From assembly GCF_017948675.1 (NCBI RefSeq), contig NZ_JAGFBU010000001.1, forward strand, positions 372,001 through 436,000: a stretch of DNA of 64,000 bases. Reading direction: 5' to 3'. A model generated the notes under the pieces. That model had not been told where the DNA came from. It searched no databases and was given only the letters and a program-made list of their open reading frames with translations. Position numbers and translations under genes: made by a program. The first letter of the stretch is position 1; each line of letters opens with the position of its first letter. Below are positions 45,138-55,710 of the stretch, piece after piece. The stretch is from Flavobacterium flabelliforme (GTDB taxonomy: Bacteria; Bacteroidota; Bacteroidia; Flavobacteriales; Flavobacteriaceae).

Positions 45138-46571
45138 TTAGTCATTAGGAAGACATAATTTATTATATAAAAGCTCATTTAATGGTATTGGCCATATGTA
45201 CTGAGAATCTGTTGTAGCTACAGATGGAGCACCACCCTTTGCAGGGAAATTTTGTGCTAATCTCATAATATCTGGAGATCTAAAACCTTCACCTAGTAAT
45301 TCAATCCTTCTTTCTATTGCAATTTGATTTAATAAATCTTGAAAAGTCGCAAAAGACGCCGCCGTAAATATAGTAGTAGCATCTGATCTACCTCTTACTG
45401 CGTTCAATAATTGAATAGCTCTTGCATCAACTGTTTTATTATCTCTTACAATCGCCTCTGAAAGATTTAAAAGTACTTCAGCATAACGAATTACAGCAAC
45501 AAAATCAGGATCTGAAGCATTTTTAGTCCATTTATTCAAATACGTTTTTCCTGAATTCACGACATTTAAAGCTTTTCGTGCATCAGTAGACTTCCAACCA
45601 GCATTTGAAAGGATTCCTGTAGGAAGCAAGGAATATTCGCCAGTACCAACAGTTGGATTGTAATAACTAACTAATGAATTTTGCGTTCCAGGAATATCTG
45701 TAGGACTATAAGCAAATGAAAACATATTCTCAGTGGTTAATGCAGGAGTAGCAAAAACAGCACCTATAGTAGGAGCTAATTTATTTGAAACTCCGGTAAT
45801 AGAAGAGAAAGGCGCTGACATTGTAACTATTTTATTAGCTTCAGCAATAACCTTATCATATTTATTCATACTTAAATATACTCTAGTTTTTAATGCAATA
45901 GCAGTATTTTTATGCGCTCTAGTAGTATTGTCATAGGCATTCGCATTAGTCAACTGTAAATTTGCCTCAGCGTAATCTAAATCAATTATGATTTGGTCAT
46001 AAACAGCGGCAACTGATGCACGAGCTAAATCACTACTTCCGCTATTTGTTTCGGGTTTTAAACGCAACGGTATTCCCGGTTTTGAACCATTACCATCCCA
46101 ATAAGGTCTAGCGTACAAAGTAAGCATAGAATAATAAGACAAAGCTCTTAAAAAAGATGCTTCAGCTTTATACTGAACTTTTAATGATGCTGGAATAGGA
46201 GCTCCTTCTAAACCCGCAATAACAACATTACATCTATTAATGGCTAAGTATCCAGCGTACCATAAATTATTAACTTCGTTAGTGCTAGATTGTAAACCAA
46301 AATTCCATGTAAATAAGTTGGTAACACCATTAGATCTATCATTATTAAACTCTTCCCCACGCACGTCTTGATAATTAAAATATCTTCCGCCATAAAATTG
46401 TCCTGTTTTGACACCACCATACATACCCAAAACCTGCTGTAAAGCTCTATCTGGTGTTTCAAATGCAGTAACGTCGCTAATTCTTGTTTGATTGACAGGT
46501 GACAAAGCATCTGTGTCGGTACAAGAAGATATTGCTATTGAGGCAATAAGTAATAAATATATTTTTTTCAT
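45138..46571 (-). CDS. SusD/RagB family nutrient-binding lipoprotein
   Basis: A 477-residue outer-membrane lipoprotein. The signal MKKIYLLLIASIAISSC ends at the lipidated Cys followed by TDTD. Helical TPR-like repeats and the C-terminal blocks FLRALSYYSMLTLYARPYW and RRIELLGEGFRSPDIMRL are typical of SusD. It binds a ligand, often a glycan or peptide, over the SusC channel. It starts 18 bases after the SusC gene. The ligand is unknown and no hydrolase is nearby. Confidence 0.93.
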   Translation of the reverse strand: MKKIYLLLIASIAISSCTDTDALSPVNQTRISDVTAFETPDRALQQVLGMYGGVKTGQFYGGRYFNYQDVRGEEFNNDRSNGVTNLFTWNFGLQSSTNEVNNLWYAGYLAINRCNVVIAGLEGAPIPASLKVQYKAEASFLRALSYYSMLTLYARPYWDGNGSKPGIPLRLKPETNSGSSDLARASVAAVYDQIIIDLDYAEANLQLTNANAYDNTTRAHKNTAIALKTRVYLSMNKYDKVIAEANKIVTMSAPFSSITGVSNKLAPTIGAVFATPALTTENMFSFAYSPTDIPGTQNSLVSYYNPTVGTGEYSLLPTGILSNAGWKSTDARKALNVVNSGKTYLNKWTKNASDPDFVAVIRYAEVLLNLSEAIVRDNKTVDARAIQLLNAVRGRSDATTIFTAASFATFQDLLNQIAIERRIELLGEGFRSPDIMRLAQNFPAKGGAPSVATTDSQYIWPIPLNELLYNKLCLPND

Positions 46572-46589
46572 TATTTCTTTTCTTTAAAA

Positions 46590-49500
46590 TTATAAACTTA
46601 GATTTAACCCAAATGAAAACGTTCTAGCAATAGGTGCTGAATTTCTATCAACACTTGGCGAACCATTTGAATTTCCGTTTGTCGAAATTTCTGGATCAAA
46701 TCCTGAATAATTAGTAAATGTAAAGGCATTCTGCACACTTAAATAGAATCTTAAGTTAGAAAGTTGAACTCTATCTAATAGACTCTTAGGTAAGCTATAT
46801 CCAAAAGCAATATTTCTAACTTTCACGAAATCTCCTTTCTCTAGATTATCTGAAATAGGCATAGAAGAACCATTTGAAATATTATCACCAAAAACAATTT
46901 TAGGAATATCTGTTACATCTCCTGGGTTTCTCCAACGATTTAGAACATCAGCCGAGTTATTCCAAACTCTCTGATCATGCAATCCAGCTTTTGTACCATT
47001 ATACACATAGTTCCCTCCAGAGAAATACAAAGAAACATTTAAATCAAATCCTTTATACATAAATGTATTTGAAAAACCACCGTAATACTTAGGTAATGCT
47101 GGCCCTAAAACAACTGCATCTGCTGCTTGATTAGCCGCACGAGTAACAGACCCATCACTTACTTTAGTCCATCTTGAAGCTACTGGAGACGCATGATCGT
47201 ACTGAACCGCTGTACCATCTCTATAATAAAAAATTCTTCTTCCGTTAGCAGGATTTACTCCTCCCGTTTTCACAATATAAAAGTTTCCAATAGACTCATT
47301 TACTCTAGTGATACTTGTGTTTTCTAAAGCAGTAGCAGTAATAATATCAGAATCATTAGCATCTAAAGATAAAACTCGGTTTTTTTGAGTCGAAATATTA
47401 AAACTTGTATTCCATTTAAAATCACCATTAGACAAAACTTTTGCGTTTAAAGTCAACTCATAACCTGTATTACTCATACTTCCAACGTTAGCCAAAATTG
47501 AGCTATCTGGAATTCCTGTAGAAGAGGCTTGTGGAACACTTAAAATCAATCCATCAATATTATTTTTGTAATAGCCTAATTCTCCTGTAATACGATCATT
47601 AAACAATCCAAAATTCAAACCAAAATCTGTTTTTTTACTTGTTTCCCAAGTTAAATTTTTATTTCCCGCTTGAGCATAAAAAAGTGTTGGATTTGTTCCG
47701 TTTAGACCTGCATTAAAGAAACTACTTGAAGCATAACTAGCAATTCCTTGATTATTTCCTACAAGTCCATAACTAGCTCTCAATTTGAACTGATTTAATA
47801 CATTACCAATGGCAGAATTTTTAAAGAAATCCTCTTCAGAAACCGTCCAACCTAAAGATCCACCATAAAAATTACCCCATTTATTTCCTGGTGCAAAAGC
47901 AGAATAACCATCTCTTCTCCCGTTTATAGAAAAGTAATATTTTTTATCATAATCGTAATTAACGCGTCCAAAATACGACTCAAGATAATTTTCAATCAAT
48001 AAGTTACCCGCAGGAACTATTGTACTATAACCTCCTTGGTATTCATTAAAAAAAGGATCAGAAACCGTTTTTCTTGTAGCTCCCCAAGCATCTGTTTTAG
48101 AATATTGTCTTTCAGTACCTAATAAAGCACTAAAATTATTTTTTTCAGCCAAAGTAAGATTGTAATCTAATATATTTTGAATTGATTTTCTAGTATATCT
48201 ATTCATTGTATTACTTGCTGTACCTTTATCAGTAAATCCGTCTCCTTGAAGTGGCCCTAAGAAATCTTTATTTTCTATAATTAAATTATCAATACCATAC
48301 AAAGATTTAAAATTAAGTCCTTTAGCTATTTTTAATCCTATATAAAAATTAGAAATAATATGATCATTTTGAGCAATAAAAGTATTTGTATCGGTCAAGT
48401 ATTTAGCATTAACATATTGCAACGCCGTTAAATTATTTCCATAACCTATCTGGTTTCCTCTTAAATTATAGGTTCCATCATTATTGAATGGTCCCACGTT
48501 TGGAGCTTGAACAAATGCTAACCTTGCTGCACCAGAAGCAGCAAAAGCAGCACCGTTTGCAGAACCCGTATTTAAGCCATTAGTTTTAGCATTCGTGTAA
48601 CTAAAGGTACCACCAATATTAATCCAACTATTTACTTTTTGATCTAATGTGAAACGACCTGTTTGTCTTCTAAAGTCATTATTAATAAACATTCCTTCTT
48701 GCTCTAATTGACCCGCTGATAAGAAATATTTAGTATTTTCAGTAGCACCAGAAATACTAAGATTATGATTGAAAGCAACACCAGTTCTGTAAGCATAATC
48801 ATACCAATTGGTATCTACAAGATTACCATTAGCATCTTTCATAGTATAAAAACCTCTTGTAGTACCATTTGCTGGTGTTCCAAAATTAGCTAGACCTTCA
48901 TTTTTAATTTCAGTAAATTCATTTGCGTTTAAAAGTGGAATTAAATTGTAAGCACTTGTAAAACTAACAGAAGAGTCAAAGTTTATAGAAACTTTCCCTA
49001 ATTTTCCTTTTTTAGTTGTTATCAAAATAACACCTGCAGCTGCTCTTGAACCATATATTGCTGCAGATGAAGCATCTTTCAAAACCTCTACACTTTCAAT
49101 ATCAGCTTGATTAATATCTGACAATGGATTATTAGCAGCATTACTTTGATTTAAATTGTCTCCATTCCAAGAAGGAACTCCGTCAATTACAATTAAGGGG
49201 TAAGAACTCAAATTAATAGAATTTACACCTCTAATACGTATTACTGCTTGATTTCCTAAAACACCGTTAGGAGAAGATGCATTAACACCAGATGCAGCTC
49301 CTGATAATGATTGATCAAAACTTTGAACAGGAATGTTTTTAATTTTGTCACCACCAATCTTAGAAATGGCTCCATTAACATCTCTTTTCTTTTGTGTTCC
49401 GTATCCAACAACAACAACTTCATCTAAATCCTGCGAATCAGATTTCATTTTTACGTTTATCGTATTAGAAGCACCAACAGTTACAGACGAACTATTCATA

Positions 49501-49727
49501 CCGATAAACGAAAACTGTAACACTTCTCCAACTTTAGCCTTTATGGAATAGCTCCCATTAAAATCAGTCTGAACTGATTTTTTAGTTCCTTTTACTATAA
49601 CATTTGCACCTGGTATAGGACCAGTAACATCTGAAACAACACCCGTTACAGTTTTCTCTTGTGCAAAAGCTAACTGCATAGATAACGCTATCAATAGCGT
49701 GTAGATCCATTTAAATTTTAATCTCAT
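46590..49727 (-). CDS. SusC/RagA family TonB-dependent transporter
   Basis: A 1045-residue outer-membrane receptor. After a signal peptide ending at AFAQ come a carboxypeptidase-regulatory-like domain (VTGVVSDVTGPIPGANVIVK), the TonB box region DLDEVVVVGYG, the plug (VLKDASSAAIYGSRAAAGVI) and a 22-strand barrel ending FSFGLNLSL. It imports the ligand caught by the partner SusD using TonB energy. Its first 90 residues are almost the same as those of the second SusC (51520-54627). Confidence 0.95.
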   Translation of the reverse strand: MRLKFKWIYTLLIALSMQLAFAQEKTVTGVVSDVTGPIPGANVIVKGTKKSVQTDFNGSYSIKAKVGEVLQFSFIGMNSSSVTVGASNTINVKMKSDSQDLDEVVVVGYGTQKKRDVNGAISKIGGDKIKNIPVQSFDQSLSGAASGVNASSPNGVLGNQAVIRIRGVNSINLSSYPLIVIDGVPSWNGDNLNQSNAANNPLSDINQADIESVEVLKDASSAAIYGSRAAAGVILITTKKGKLGKVSINFDSSVSFTSAYNLIPLLNANEFTEIKNEGLANFGTPANGTTRGFYTMKDANGNLVDTNWYDYAYRTGVAFNHNLSISGATENTKYFLSAGQLEQEGMFINNDFRRQTGRFTLDQKVNSWINIGGTFSYTNAKTNGLNTGSANGAAFAASGAARLAFVQAPNVGPFNNDGTYNLRGNQIGYGNNLTALQYVNAKYLTDTNTFIAQNDHIISNFYIGLKIAKGLNFKSLYGIDNLIIENKDFLGPLQGDGFTDKGTASNTMNRYTRKSIQNILDYNLTLAEKNNFSALLGTERQYSKTDAWGATRKTVSDPFFNEYQGGYSTIVPAGNLLIENYLESYFGRVNYDYDKKYYFSINGRRDGYSAFAPGNKWGNFYGGSLGWTVSEEDFFKNSAIGNVLNQFKLRASYGLVGNNQGIASYASSSFFNAGLNGTNPTLFYAQAGNKNLTWETSKKTDFGLNFGLFNDRITGELGYYKNNIDGLILSVPQASSTGIPDSSILANVGSMSNTGYELTLNAKVLSNGDFKWNTSFNISTQKNRVLSLDANDSDIITATALENTSITRVNESIGNFYIVKTGGVNPANGRRIFYYRDGTAVQYDHASPVASRWTKVSDGSVTRAANQAADAVVLGPALPKYYGGFSNTFMYKGFDLNVSLYFSGGNYVYNGTKAGLHDQRVWNNSADVLNRWRNPGDVTDIPKIVFGDNISNGSSMPISDNLEKGDFVKVRNIAFGYSLPKSLLDRVQLSNLRFYLSVQNAFTFTNYSGFDPEISTNGNSNGSPSVDRNSAPIARTFSFGLNLSL

Positions 49728-50052
49728 TTTTTTGTTTGGTTTAGTTAATTATTCAGCAAACATCTTAATAAATTGTTAAATAAACTATTTTTAACATAAA
49801 ATATTAAATTATTTAACATTAAAAAAGTTAAGATTACAGTAAACATAAGGGTTAACGTTACAAACAAAAAAAATACAACACTTTAAAACCATCTAATTAA
49901 TCATTAAAACAGACTAAAATAACTAAGAAATTTAAAATTTAAACAACACAGAATAATAGTTATCAAAAATTTGACGTTAGATTTAAAATGTAAAAAATAG
50001 AATTATATTAAACTTGAGTTTAATTGTTAAAAAAATAGCTAAACTTTATATA
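49728..50052. other. AT-rich leader region of the first SusC gene
   Basis: Very AT-rich; no ORF or RNA gene recognised and no exact TAnnTTTG box. It should hold the promoter and leader of the SusC gene, and the terminator of the second SusC/SusD operon follows at its right edge. Confidence 0.4.
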
Positions 50053-50086
50053 AAAAAAAGGCTATCCATTTCTGGATAGCCTTTTT
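50053..50086 (-). terminator. Terminator of the second SusC/SusD operon
   Basis: Perfect stem AAGGCTATCCA/TGGATAGCCTT with a four-base loop and T-run, some 25 bases after the SusD stop codon on the minus strand. Confidence 0.88.
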
Positions 50087-50108
50087 AAAAGATAATGGAC
50101 TAATTAAA

Positions 50109-51515
50109 TTAGTATCCTTTATTTTGAATTGTATTTGAATTTGCATTTTTCTCTCTCAATGGGATAGGAAATGCATATCTATAACTACCATATGCAATAC
50201 CTGGCAAACCTAAATCATCATAAGTTTGTCTAACCGCATCAACAACTGGCATATTCATTTTTGTTCTTGCAATGTCATCAAATCTAAAACCTTCAAAGCA
50301 TAATTCTTTTCTACGTTCCAAAATGATATTATCAACAGATACTGTAGCATAACCTACATCTCCACGGTTAGTTGCAACTTTATTTAAATTTGTCAAAGCA
50401 GAAGGATCAGCAGCATTAAGTCTGAAAGAAGCCTCAGCATTTATCAACAACATTTCTTCAAATCTGAACAAAACGACGTTAATATCAGCTTTAACAAATT
50501 TACCTAGATTTCTAATACGTGATTTAGCATCTAAACCAATCATAGTTCCTCTAACATCTGTAGCAGAAAACTGATTTTTTAAATCTTGCAAAACAACGAT
50601 ATCACCATAAGCAGTATTGTTATAAATATTATATAAACTATCATTTCCTCTGTTATCATCAGCAAGGAAGATTAATTCAAAAATCGAATTCGCAGGCTGG
50701 TTAATTTTGAATGATTCAGCATATTCTGAAGCAGTAAGAACTCTAGCAGCACCACTAATTAAAACTTCATTTGAAGCAGCTTTAGCGATCGACCAATCAC
50801 CAAAATACAACGCAACTCTAGCTTTTATAGCATTAACAGCTACAGTTCTGATAGATTTTTTTCCACCAGTATCTAAAGTCTTGTCCATAATCTGCAAAGC
50901 TTTGTCTAAATCTGCGTAGATAAAAGTTTTTACTTCACCAACAGTACTTCTTTTAGGCTTCATTTGTGTAGGATTCAAATATTCCTTAACATAAGCAACT
51001 CCTAAAGAATTCATATCTCCGCCACCAATACCAACATGTTGTTGACCAAAAATACGTACTAAGTCATAATGTACTAAAGCACGCAATGCCAAAGCTTGAC
51101 CTTTTACATAATTAATAGCAGCTGCATGATTAGCAATTTGTGGATCAACTGCAATATTTGAATTTATGATGATATTACAAGTTGCAATCACACCATACAT
51201 CTGTAAAAAAGCAGAATCAGCATCAGCATTTGAATTAATCATATCCATAGATCCAGAAGTTACAAATCTTCCAGAGTTGGCATTGGCATAAGTATTATCA
51301 GATCTAACGTCTCCAAAAACAATTACGTTTCTTCCGTAATATGTCTCAGAAGTCATTCTGTCATAAGCACCGCCAAGTAAACCTTTTAAATCACTTAATG
51401 TTTTTATTTCAGTACTCGGTTTATTCGTACTCAAAGTAGGCTCAAGATCGCTATCCGCACAAGAATTTAGAAAAATTCCTGAAAAAATCAAGGCACCAAA
51501 TATTATTTTTTTCAT
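50109..51515 (-). CDS. SusD/RagB family nutrient-binding lipoprotein
   Basis: A 468-residue lipoprotein with signal MKKIIFGALIFSGIFLNSC and Cys-Ala-Asp at the lipidation site. ALALRALVHYDLVRIFGQQH and ERRKELCFEGFRFDDIARTK are SusD signatures. It pairs with the SusC gene 4 bases upstream. Sequence is well separated from the other SusD in this window, so the two systems probably take up different ligands. Confidence 0.93.
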   Translation of the reverse strand: MKKIIFGALIFSGIFLNSCADSDLEPTLSTNKPSTEIKTLSDLKGLLGGAYDRMTSETYYGRNVIVFGDVRSDNTYANANSGRFVTSGSMDMINSNADADSAFLQMYGVIATCNIIINSNIAVDPQIANHAAAINYVKGQALALRALVHYDLVRIFGQQHVGIGGGDMNSLGVAYVKEYLNPTQMKPKRSTVGEVKTFIYADLDKALQIMDKTLDTGGKKSIRTVAVNAIKARVALYFGDWSIAKAASNEVLISGAARVLTASEYAESFKINQPANSIFELIFLADDNRGNDSLYNIYNNTAYGDIVVLQDLKNQFSATDVRGTMIGLDAKSRIRNLGKFVKADINVVLFRFEEMLLINAEASFRLNAADPSALTNLNKVATNRGDVGYATVSVDNIILERRKELCFEGFRFDDIARTKMNMPVVDAVRQTYDDLGLPGIAYGSYRYAFPIPLREKNANSNTIQNKGY

Positions 51516-51519
51516 CTTA

Positions 51520-54500
51520 TTATAATTTTATATTAATTGCAAATACAACAGATTTTACAGGAGGACTAACTAAACGAGTTAAACCGTCTGCTCTTACCTC
51601 TGGATCATACTTCATATTATCATCTTTCACAAAAGTCAATAAATTTGTTCCTCTTAAAGATAAATCAAATCCATCAAGTCTCATAGCTTCAACAATATTT
51701 CTATTGAATTTATAACCAATTACTAAATCTTTCATTCTTAAATAATCACCATCATATAAAAATCTTGATGATGTAGAAGCAGCACTTCTTCCTGAGTTAA
51801 GTTCCATTTTTGGAGTAGAAACTATATCACCTGGTTTTTGCCATCTGTCCATTAAGTTTTCTGTACCATTAAATGAAACGAAAGTATTTGTACCATTACT
51901 TTGAGTATAAGAAGCCCAGTCTTCAAAAACTTTATGACCACCTGCAAAGTAAAAAGCAACATCTAAATAAACACCTTTGTAGTCAACATGAGTACCAAAA
52001 CCACCAGAAAAAACTGGAGCTGATTTTCCTTGTATAGCTACTTTTGCATTGTTGTAAACTGAAGTTGTAGCTCCATCAACACCATTGATGTACCATAATG
52101 GCAAACCGTTAGCTGCATCTACACCTGCCCATTTACGCATGTTCCAAGTATTAATAGACTCACCAACTTTAGTTATTCTAGTACCTGAAGAAATTTCAAT
52201 ATCATTCCCTAGAACATCTTTAGCAAGTTTTTCAACATTGTTATCATTGTGAGCATAGTTTCCAGAAATAGACCAATTTAAATCATTCCCTCTAATAATA
52301 CTATAGCTTAAATCAACCTCAACACCTTTATTTACAACAGAACCAACATTCATTAATTGAGATGTAGAACCTTGAGTTAATGAAATCGGCACACTTTGCA
52401 ATAAGTCAAATGTATTTCTGTTATAGTAAGACACACTTCCAGAAACTCTATTGTTTAATAGACCAAATTCTAAACCAATATCAGCCGTATGGTTTTTTTC
52501 CCATGTCAATAATTCATTACCTACTTGAGTAGGATAGATAATCGGAGCTGAATCATAACTAGAATCAAAACCTAATAATCTTTGGTATGAATTTTCATTA
52601 ATACCACTGTTTCCAGAAGTACCGTAAGAAGCTCTAAGTTTTAAGTTGTTAAAAATTGAACCGTCCATAAATGCTTCGTTATGAATATTCCAAGCAGTAC
52701 CAACTGACCAGAAATTACCATAACGGTGAGTAGGAGCAAATTTAGAAGAAGCTTCTCTTCTAAAAGTAGCATCTACAACATAACGTCTGTCATATCCGTA
52801 GTTAAACAAACCTAAATAAGAAACATTTAACCAATCTGTAAAATTAGCATAAGTTGATTTATTTTTTGAAACAACATCTAAATAAATTAAATCATCAGAT
52901 CCAATATTCTCACCATAACCTCCTAAAAAATCATTCTTGTTTTTTTGGTATTCAAACAAAGCCGTAGCATCAAAACTATGTTTATCTAACTTAGCGTTAT
53001 AGTTAACAGAGTTTTGAGTTACCATATTAGTATTTCTTCTAATATTTTGTTCAATACTACCATTACGATCTTTACCATCACCATGAACTCTATTGTTATA
53101 GTTATGATAAGTATTCATATTATAATCTAAAGAGAAAACAGACTTATACTTGAAATTATTGTTTATCTTCCACTCTAATGTGTTATTTGTTCTAATTCCA
53201 ACTAAATCATTTGTTCTTACATTATTTTCTAAAGTATAGAATGTATTATGTAAAGAAGTCCAGTATCCAATATCAGTTGTTTTTGAACCTGTTCCGATAT
53301 TATAAGAACCATCAGCATTATATGGATTAATCCAAGGGTTCATAAAGTACTTCGTTAAATTTGGATTACTAAATGTACCAGATCCTTCTAAAATACCATC
53401 TTGTTTAGCCTCAGAAAAAGAGTTAGTAGTACTAAATTTCAATGACTCAGAAAGTCTTCTTGATACTGCTAAAGTCCCAGTAAAACGTTTAAATTCTCCA
53501 CCAATAACAGTAGCTTCCGTTTTATTGTATCCTATAGACGCGTTAAAAGTAGTTTTATCATCACCTGCAGAAACAGAGAAGTTAGTATTCTGAACTACAG
53601 CACTTTTGTTTTTCAACAATTCACCCCAGTCATAACTTTTTCCATTCCAATCTGCTAAGCTTCCAAAATTCGCATCAACACCTTGCCCTGCAGCTGTATT
53701 TAACAACCAATTTTCTGCACCAGCTCTTGTGAAATTATTTGCTGCACCATAACTATTAAAAGCAGCATCTAAATACAATTCTTTTCTTTGATCTCCTGTT
53801 AATGGTTTTCTACCATCTACAGCATTACTTTGAAACCCGATAGAGTTACTAAAAACATAAGATGGCTTCCCAACTTTACCTTTTTTAGTTGTAATTACAA
53901 TTACACCATTAGAACCTCTAGCTCCATAAGCAGCAGTTGCAGAAGCATCCTTCAAAACAGTCATAGTCTCAATGTCGTTACTATTTAAAGTAGCCAACAC
54001 AGAAAATGAAGATGAAGTCGCAGCATTACCATTAACTCTATTATCATTTGCACCAGAGAAATCACCACTAATTACTGGAACACCATCAATAACATACAAT
54101 GGTTGATTATTAGCAGAAATAGAACCAATACCTCTAATACGAATATCCTGAACAGACCCAGGAGTTCCAGATGAACTAGAAACCTGCAAACCTGCTACTT
54201 TACCCTGCAAAGCTTGATCAACAGATACAGTAGGTATACCACTCAAAGTACTTCCAGCAAGTTGCTTAGAACTTCCTGTCATTGTACTTTTTGCTTTAGA
54301 CACATACCCCATCACAACAACTTCTTCCATTTGTTGTGCACTTGCTGTCATCTTAACATTTGCGATAGAAGCATTAACAGTTACAGAAACACTGTTCATA
54401 CCTGTAAATGAGAAACCTAAAACTTCTCCAACTTTCGCTTTGATAGAGTAACTTCCTGTAAAATCAGTTTGAACTGATCTATTCGTACCTTTAACAATAA

Positions 54501-54627
54501 CATTTACACCAGGAATAGGCCCTGTTGCATCTGAAACAACTCCACTGATAGTTTTCTCTTGAGCAAAAGAAAACTGCATAGACAACGCTAATAAAAGCGT
54601 AAAGATCCATTTGAATTTTAATCTCAT
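51520..54627 (-). CDS. SusC/RagA family TonB-dependent transporter
   Basis: A 1035-residue outer-membrane receptor. Signal to FSFAQ, regulatory-like domain (ISGVVSDATGPIPGVNVIVK), TonB box region QMEEVVVMGYV, plug with VLKDASATAAYGARGSNGVI, and a long barrel ending VVFAINIKL. The signal and first domain nearly match those of the other SusC, but the plug and barrel are much more different. A possible promoter lies at 54655-54688. Confidence 0.95.
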   Translation of the reverse strand: MRLKFKWIFTLLLALSMQFSFAQEKTISGVVSDATGPIPGVNVIVKGTNRSVQTDFTGSYSIKAKVGEVLGFSFTGMNSVSVTVNASIANVKMTASAQQMEEVVVMGYVSKAKSTMTGSSKQLAGSTLSGIPTVSVDQALQGKVAGLQVSSSSGTPGSVQDIRIRGIGSISANNQPLYVIDGVPVISGDFSGANDNRVNGNAATSSSFSVLATLNSNDIETMTVLKDASATAAYGARGSNGVIVITTKKGKVGKPSYVFSNSIGFQSNAVDGRKPLTGDQRKELYLDAAFNSYGAANNFTRAGAENWLLNTAAGQGVDANFGSLADWNGKSYDWGELLKNKSAVVQNTNFSVSAGDDKTTFNASIGYNKTEATVIGGEFKRFTGTLAVSRRLSESLKFSTTNSFSEAKQDGILEGSGTFSNPNLTKYFMNPWINPYNADGSYNIGTGSKTTDIGYWTSLHNTFYTLENNVRTNDLVGIRTNNTLEWKINNNFKYKSVFSLDYNMNTYHNYNNRVHGDGKDRNGSIEQNIRRNTNMVTQNSVNYNAKLDKHSFDATALFEYQKNKNDFLGGYGENIGSDDLIYLDVVSKNKSTYANFTDWLNVSYLGLFNYGYDRRYVVDATFRREASSKFAPTHRYGNFWSVGTAWNIHNEAFMDGSIFNNLKLRASYGTSGNSGINENSYQRLLGFDSSYDSAPIIYPTQVGNELLTWEKNHTADIGLEFGLLNNRVSGSVSYYNRNTFDLLQSVPISLTQGSTSQLMNVGSVVNKGVEVDLSYSIIRGNDLNWSISGNYAHNDNNVEKLAKDVLGNDIEISSGTRITKVGESINTWNMRKWAGVDAANGLPLWYINGVDGATTSVYNNAKVAIQGKSAPVFSGGFGTHVDYKGVYLDVAFYFAGGHKVFEDWASYTQSNGTNTFVSFNGTENLMDRWQKPGDIVSTPKMELNSGRSAASTSSRFLYDGDYLRMKDLVIGYKFNRNIVEAMRLDGFDLSLRGTNLLTFVKDDNMKYDPEVRADGLTRLVSPPVKSVVFAINIKL

Positions 54628-54654
54628 TTTAATTTATTTGAATTAGTTATGCTA

Positions 54655-54688
54655 CAAAAATGCTAATTTTTTCTTAAATATTACACAA
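54655..54688 (-). promoter_or_regulatory. Possible promoter of the second SusC gene
   Basis: Minus strand TTG (54688-54686), a 23-base spacer, then CATTTTTG (54662-54655), one mismatch to TAnnTTTG, 27 bases before the ATG. The rest of the 355-base divergent gap (54628-54982) is AT-rich with no other feature seen. Confidence 0.4.
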
Positions 54689-54982
54689 CACAACCTTAGG
54701 AAAAGAAACATTTAACATTCTTATGATAATAATTTAATAAAAATCATAATAATTTCAATAAAAATTGAAAATAAAGGTTTAAAGAAACCAAAACAACAAT
54801 AAATACTTAGGAATGAAATACTAAAAAAATCATATAAATACTACATCTAATGTTATGTAAAAGTTAAAAAATTATTAATTTTAACATTAACAACAAAATC
54901 ATTTTTAAAATCCTTTAAAAACGAATTTATTTAAAATTTTAATACTTAAAATTTACTTTATTTGTAATAAAATACAACAATT

Positions 54983-55642
54983 ATGCTCCATCCTTATTTT
55001 TTTGCACAAAATCTTGAAGCAGGAACCGATGAAGCTGGCCGAGGTTGTCTTGCCGGACCAGTTACGGCTGCCGCAATAGTCTTACCGAATGACTTCAAAA
55101 ATGAAATACTAAATGACAGTAAAAAGTTATCTGAGAAAACCAGAAGTCAAATACGCCCTTTATTAGAGCAACAAGCCCTAACGTTTGCGGTAACTCATCT
55201 CGAGCCTTTAGAAATAGACCATATAAACATATTGAATGCTTCTATAAAAGCAATGCAGCAAAGTGTATTACAATTGAATCCAAAACCAGAATATGTAATT
55301 GTAGATGGCAACACTCCTTTTATCAGGAAAAAAGGATTTATAAAAACAAACGGAAAAATATTCAGCGAATCAGAGATTAAAATATTAACTGCTATACCAA
55401 GCACTAGCATTGTCAAAGGAGATTCAAAATACATGAGTATTGCTGCTGCATCCGTTTTAGCAAAAACCTATCGTGATGAATACATGGATAAAATACATGA
55501 GGAGTACCCAATGTATAATTGGAAAAAGAATAAAGGCTACCCTACTAAAGAACATAGAGAAGCCATTAGAAAGTATGGAATAACGAAATACCACAGAATG
55601 ACATTCAAGTTGCTTCCAGAGCAATTAAAATTTGAATTATGA
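54983..55642 (+). CDS. rnhB: Ribonuclease HII
   Basis: A 219-residue enzyme that cuts RNA in RNA-DNA hybrids and starts removal of misinserted ribonucleotides. [15 protein letters not shown] gives the first acidic pair (D16, E17), YVIVDGN the third acid, and [17 protein letters not shown] the fourth. Length and motif order fit type 2 RNase H. A TTTATTTG at 54957-54964 is a weak promoter match. It is convergent with lipB. Confidence 0.95.
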   Translation: MLHPYFFAQNLEAGTDEAGRGCLAGPVTAAAIVLPNDFKNEILNDSKKLSEKTRSQIRPLLEQQALTFAVTHLEPLEIDHINILNASIKAMQQSVLQLNPKPEYVIVDGNTPFIRKKGFIKTNGKIFSESEIKILTAIPSTSIVKGDSKYMSIAAASVLAKTYRDEYMDKIHEEYPMYNWKKNKGYPTKEHREAIRKYGITKYHRMTFKLLPEQLKFEL

Positions 55643-55710
55643 TTTTTATTTTTTTGTTGTTTTTAAACAAAAAAAAACATAATTGCATTCCAATTGATTG
55701 ATTGATTTTA

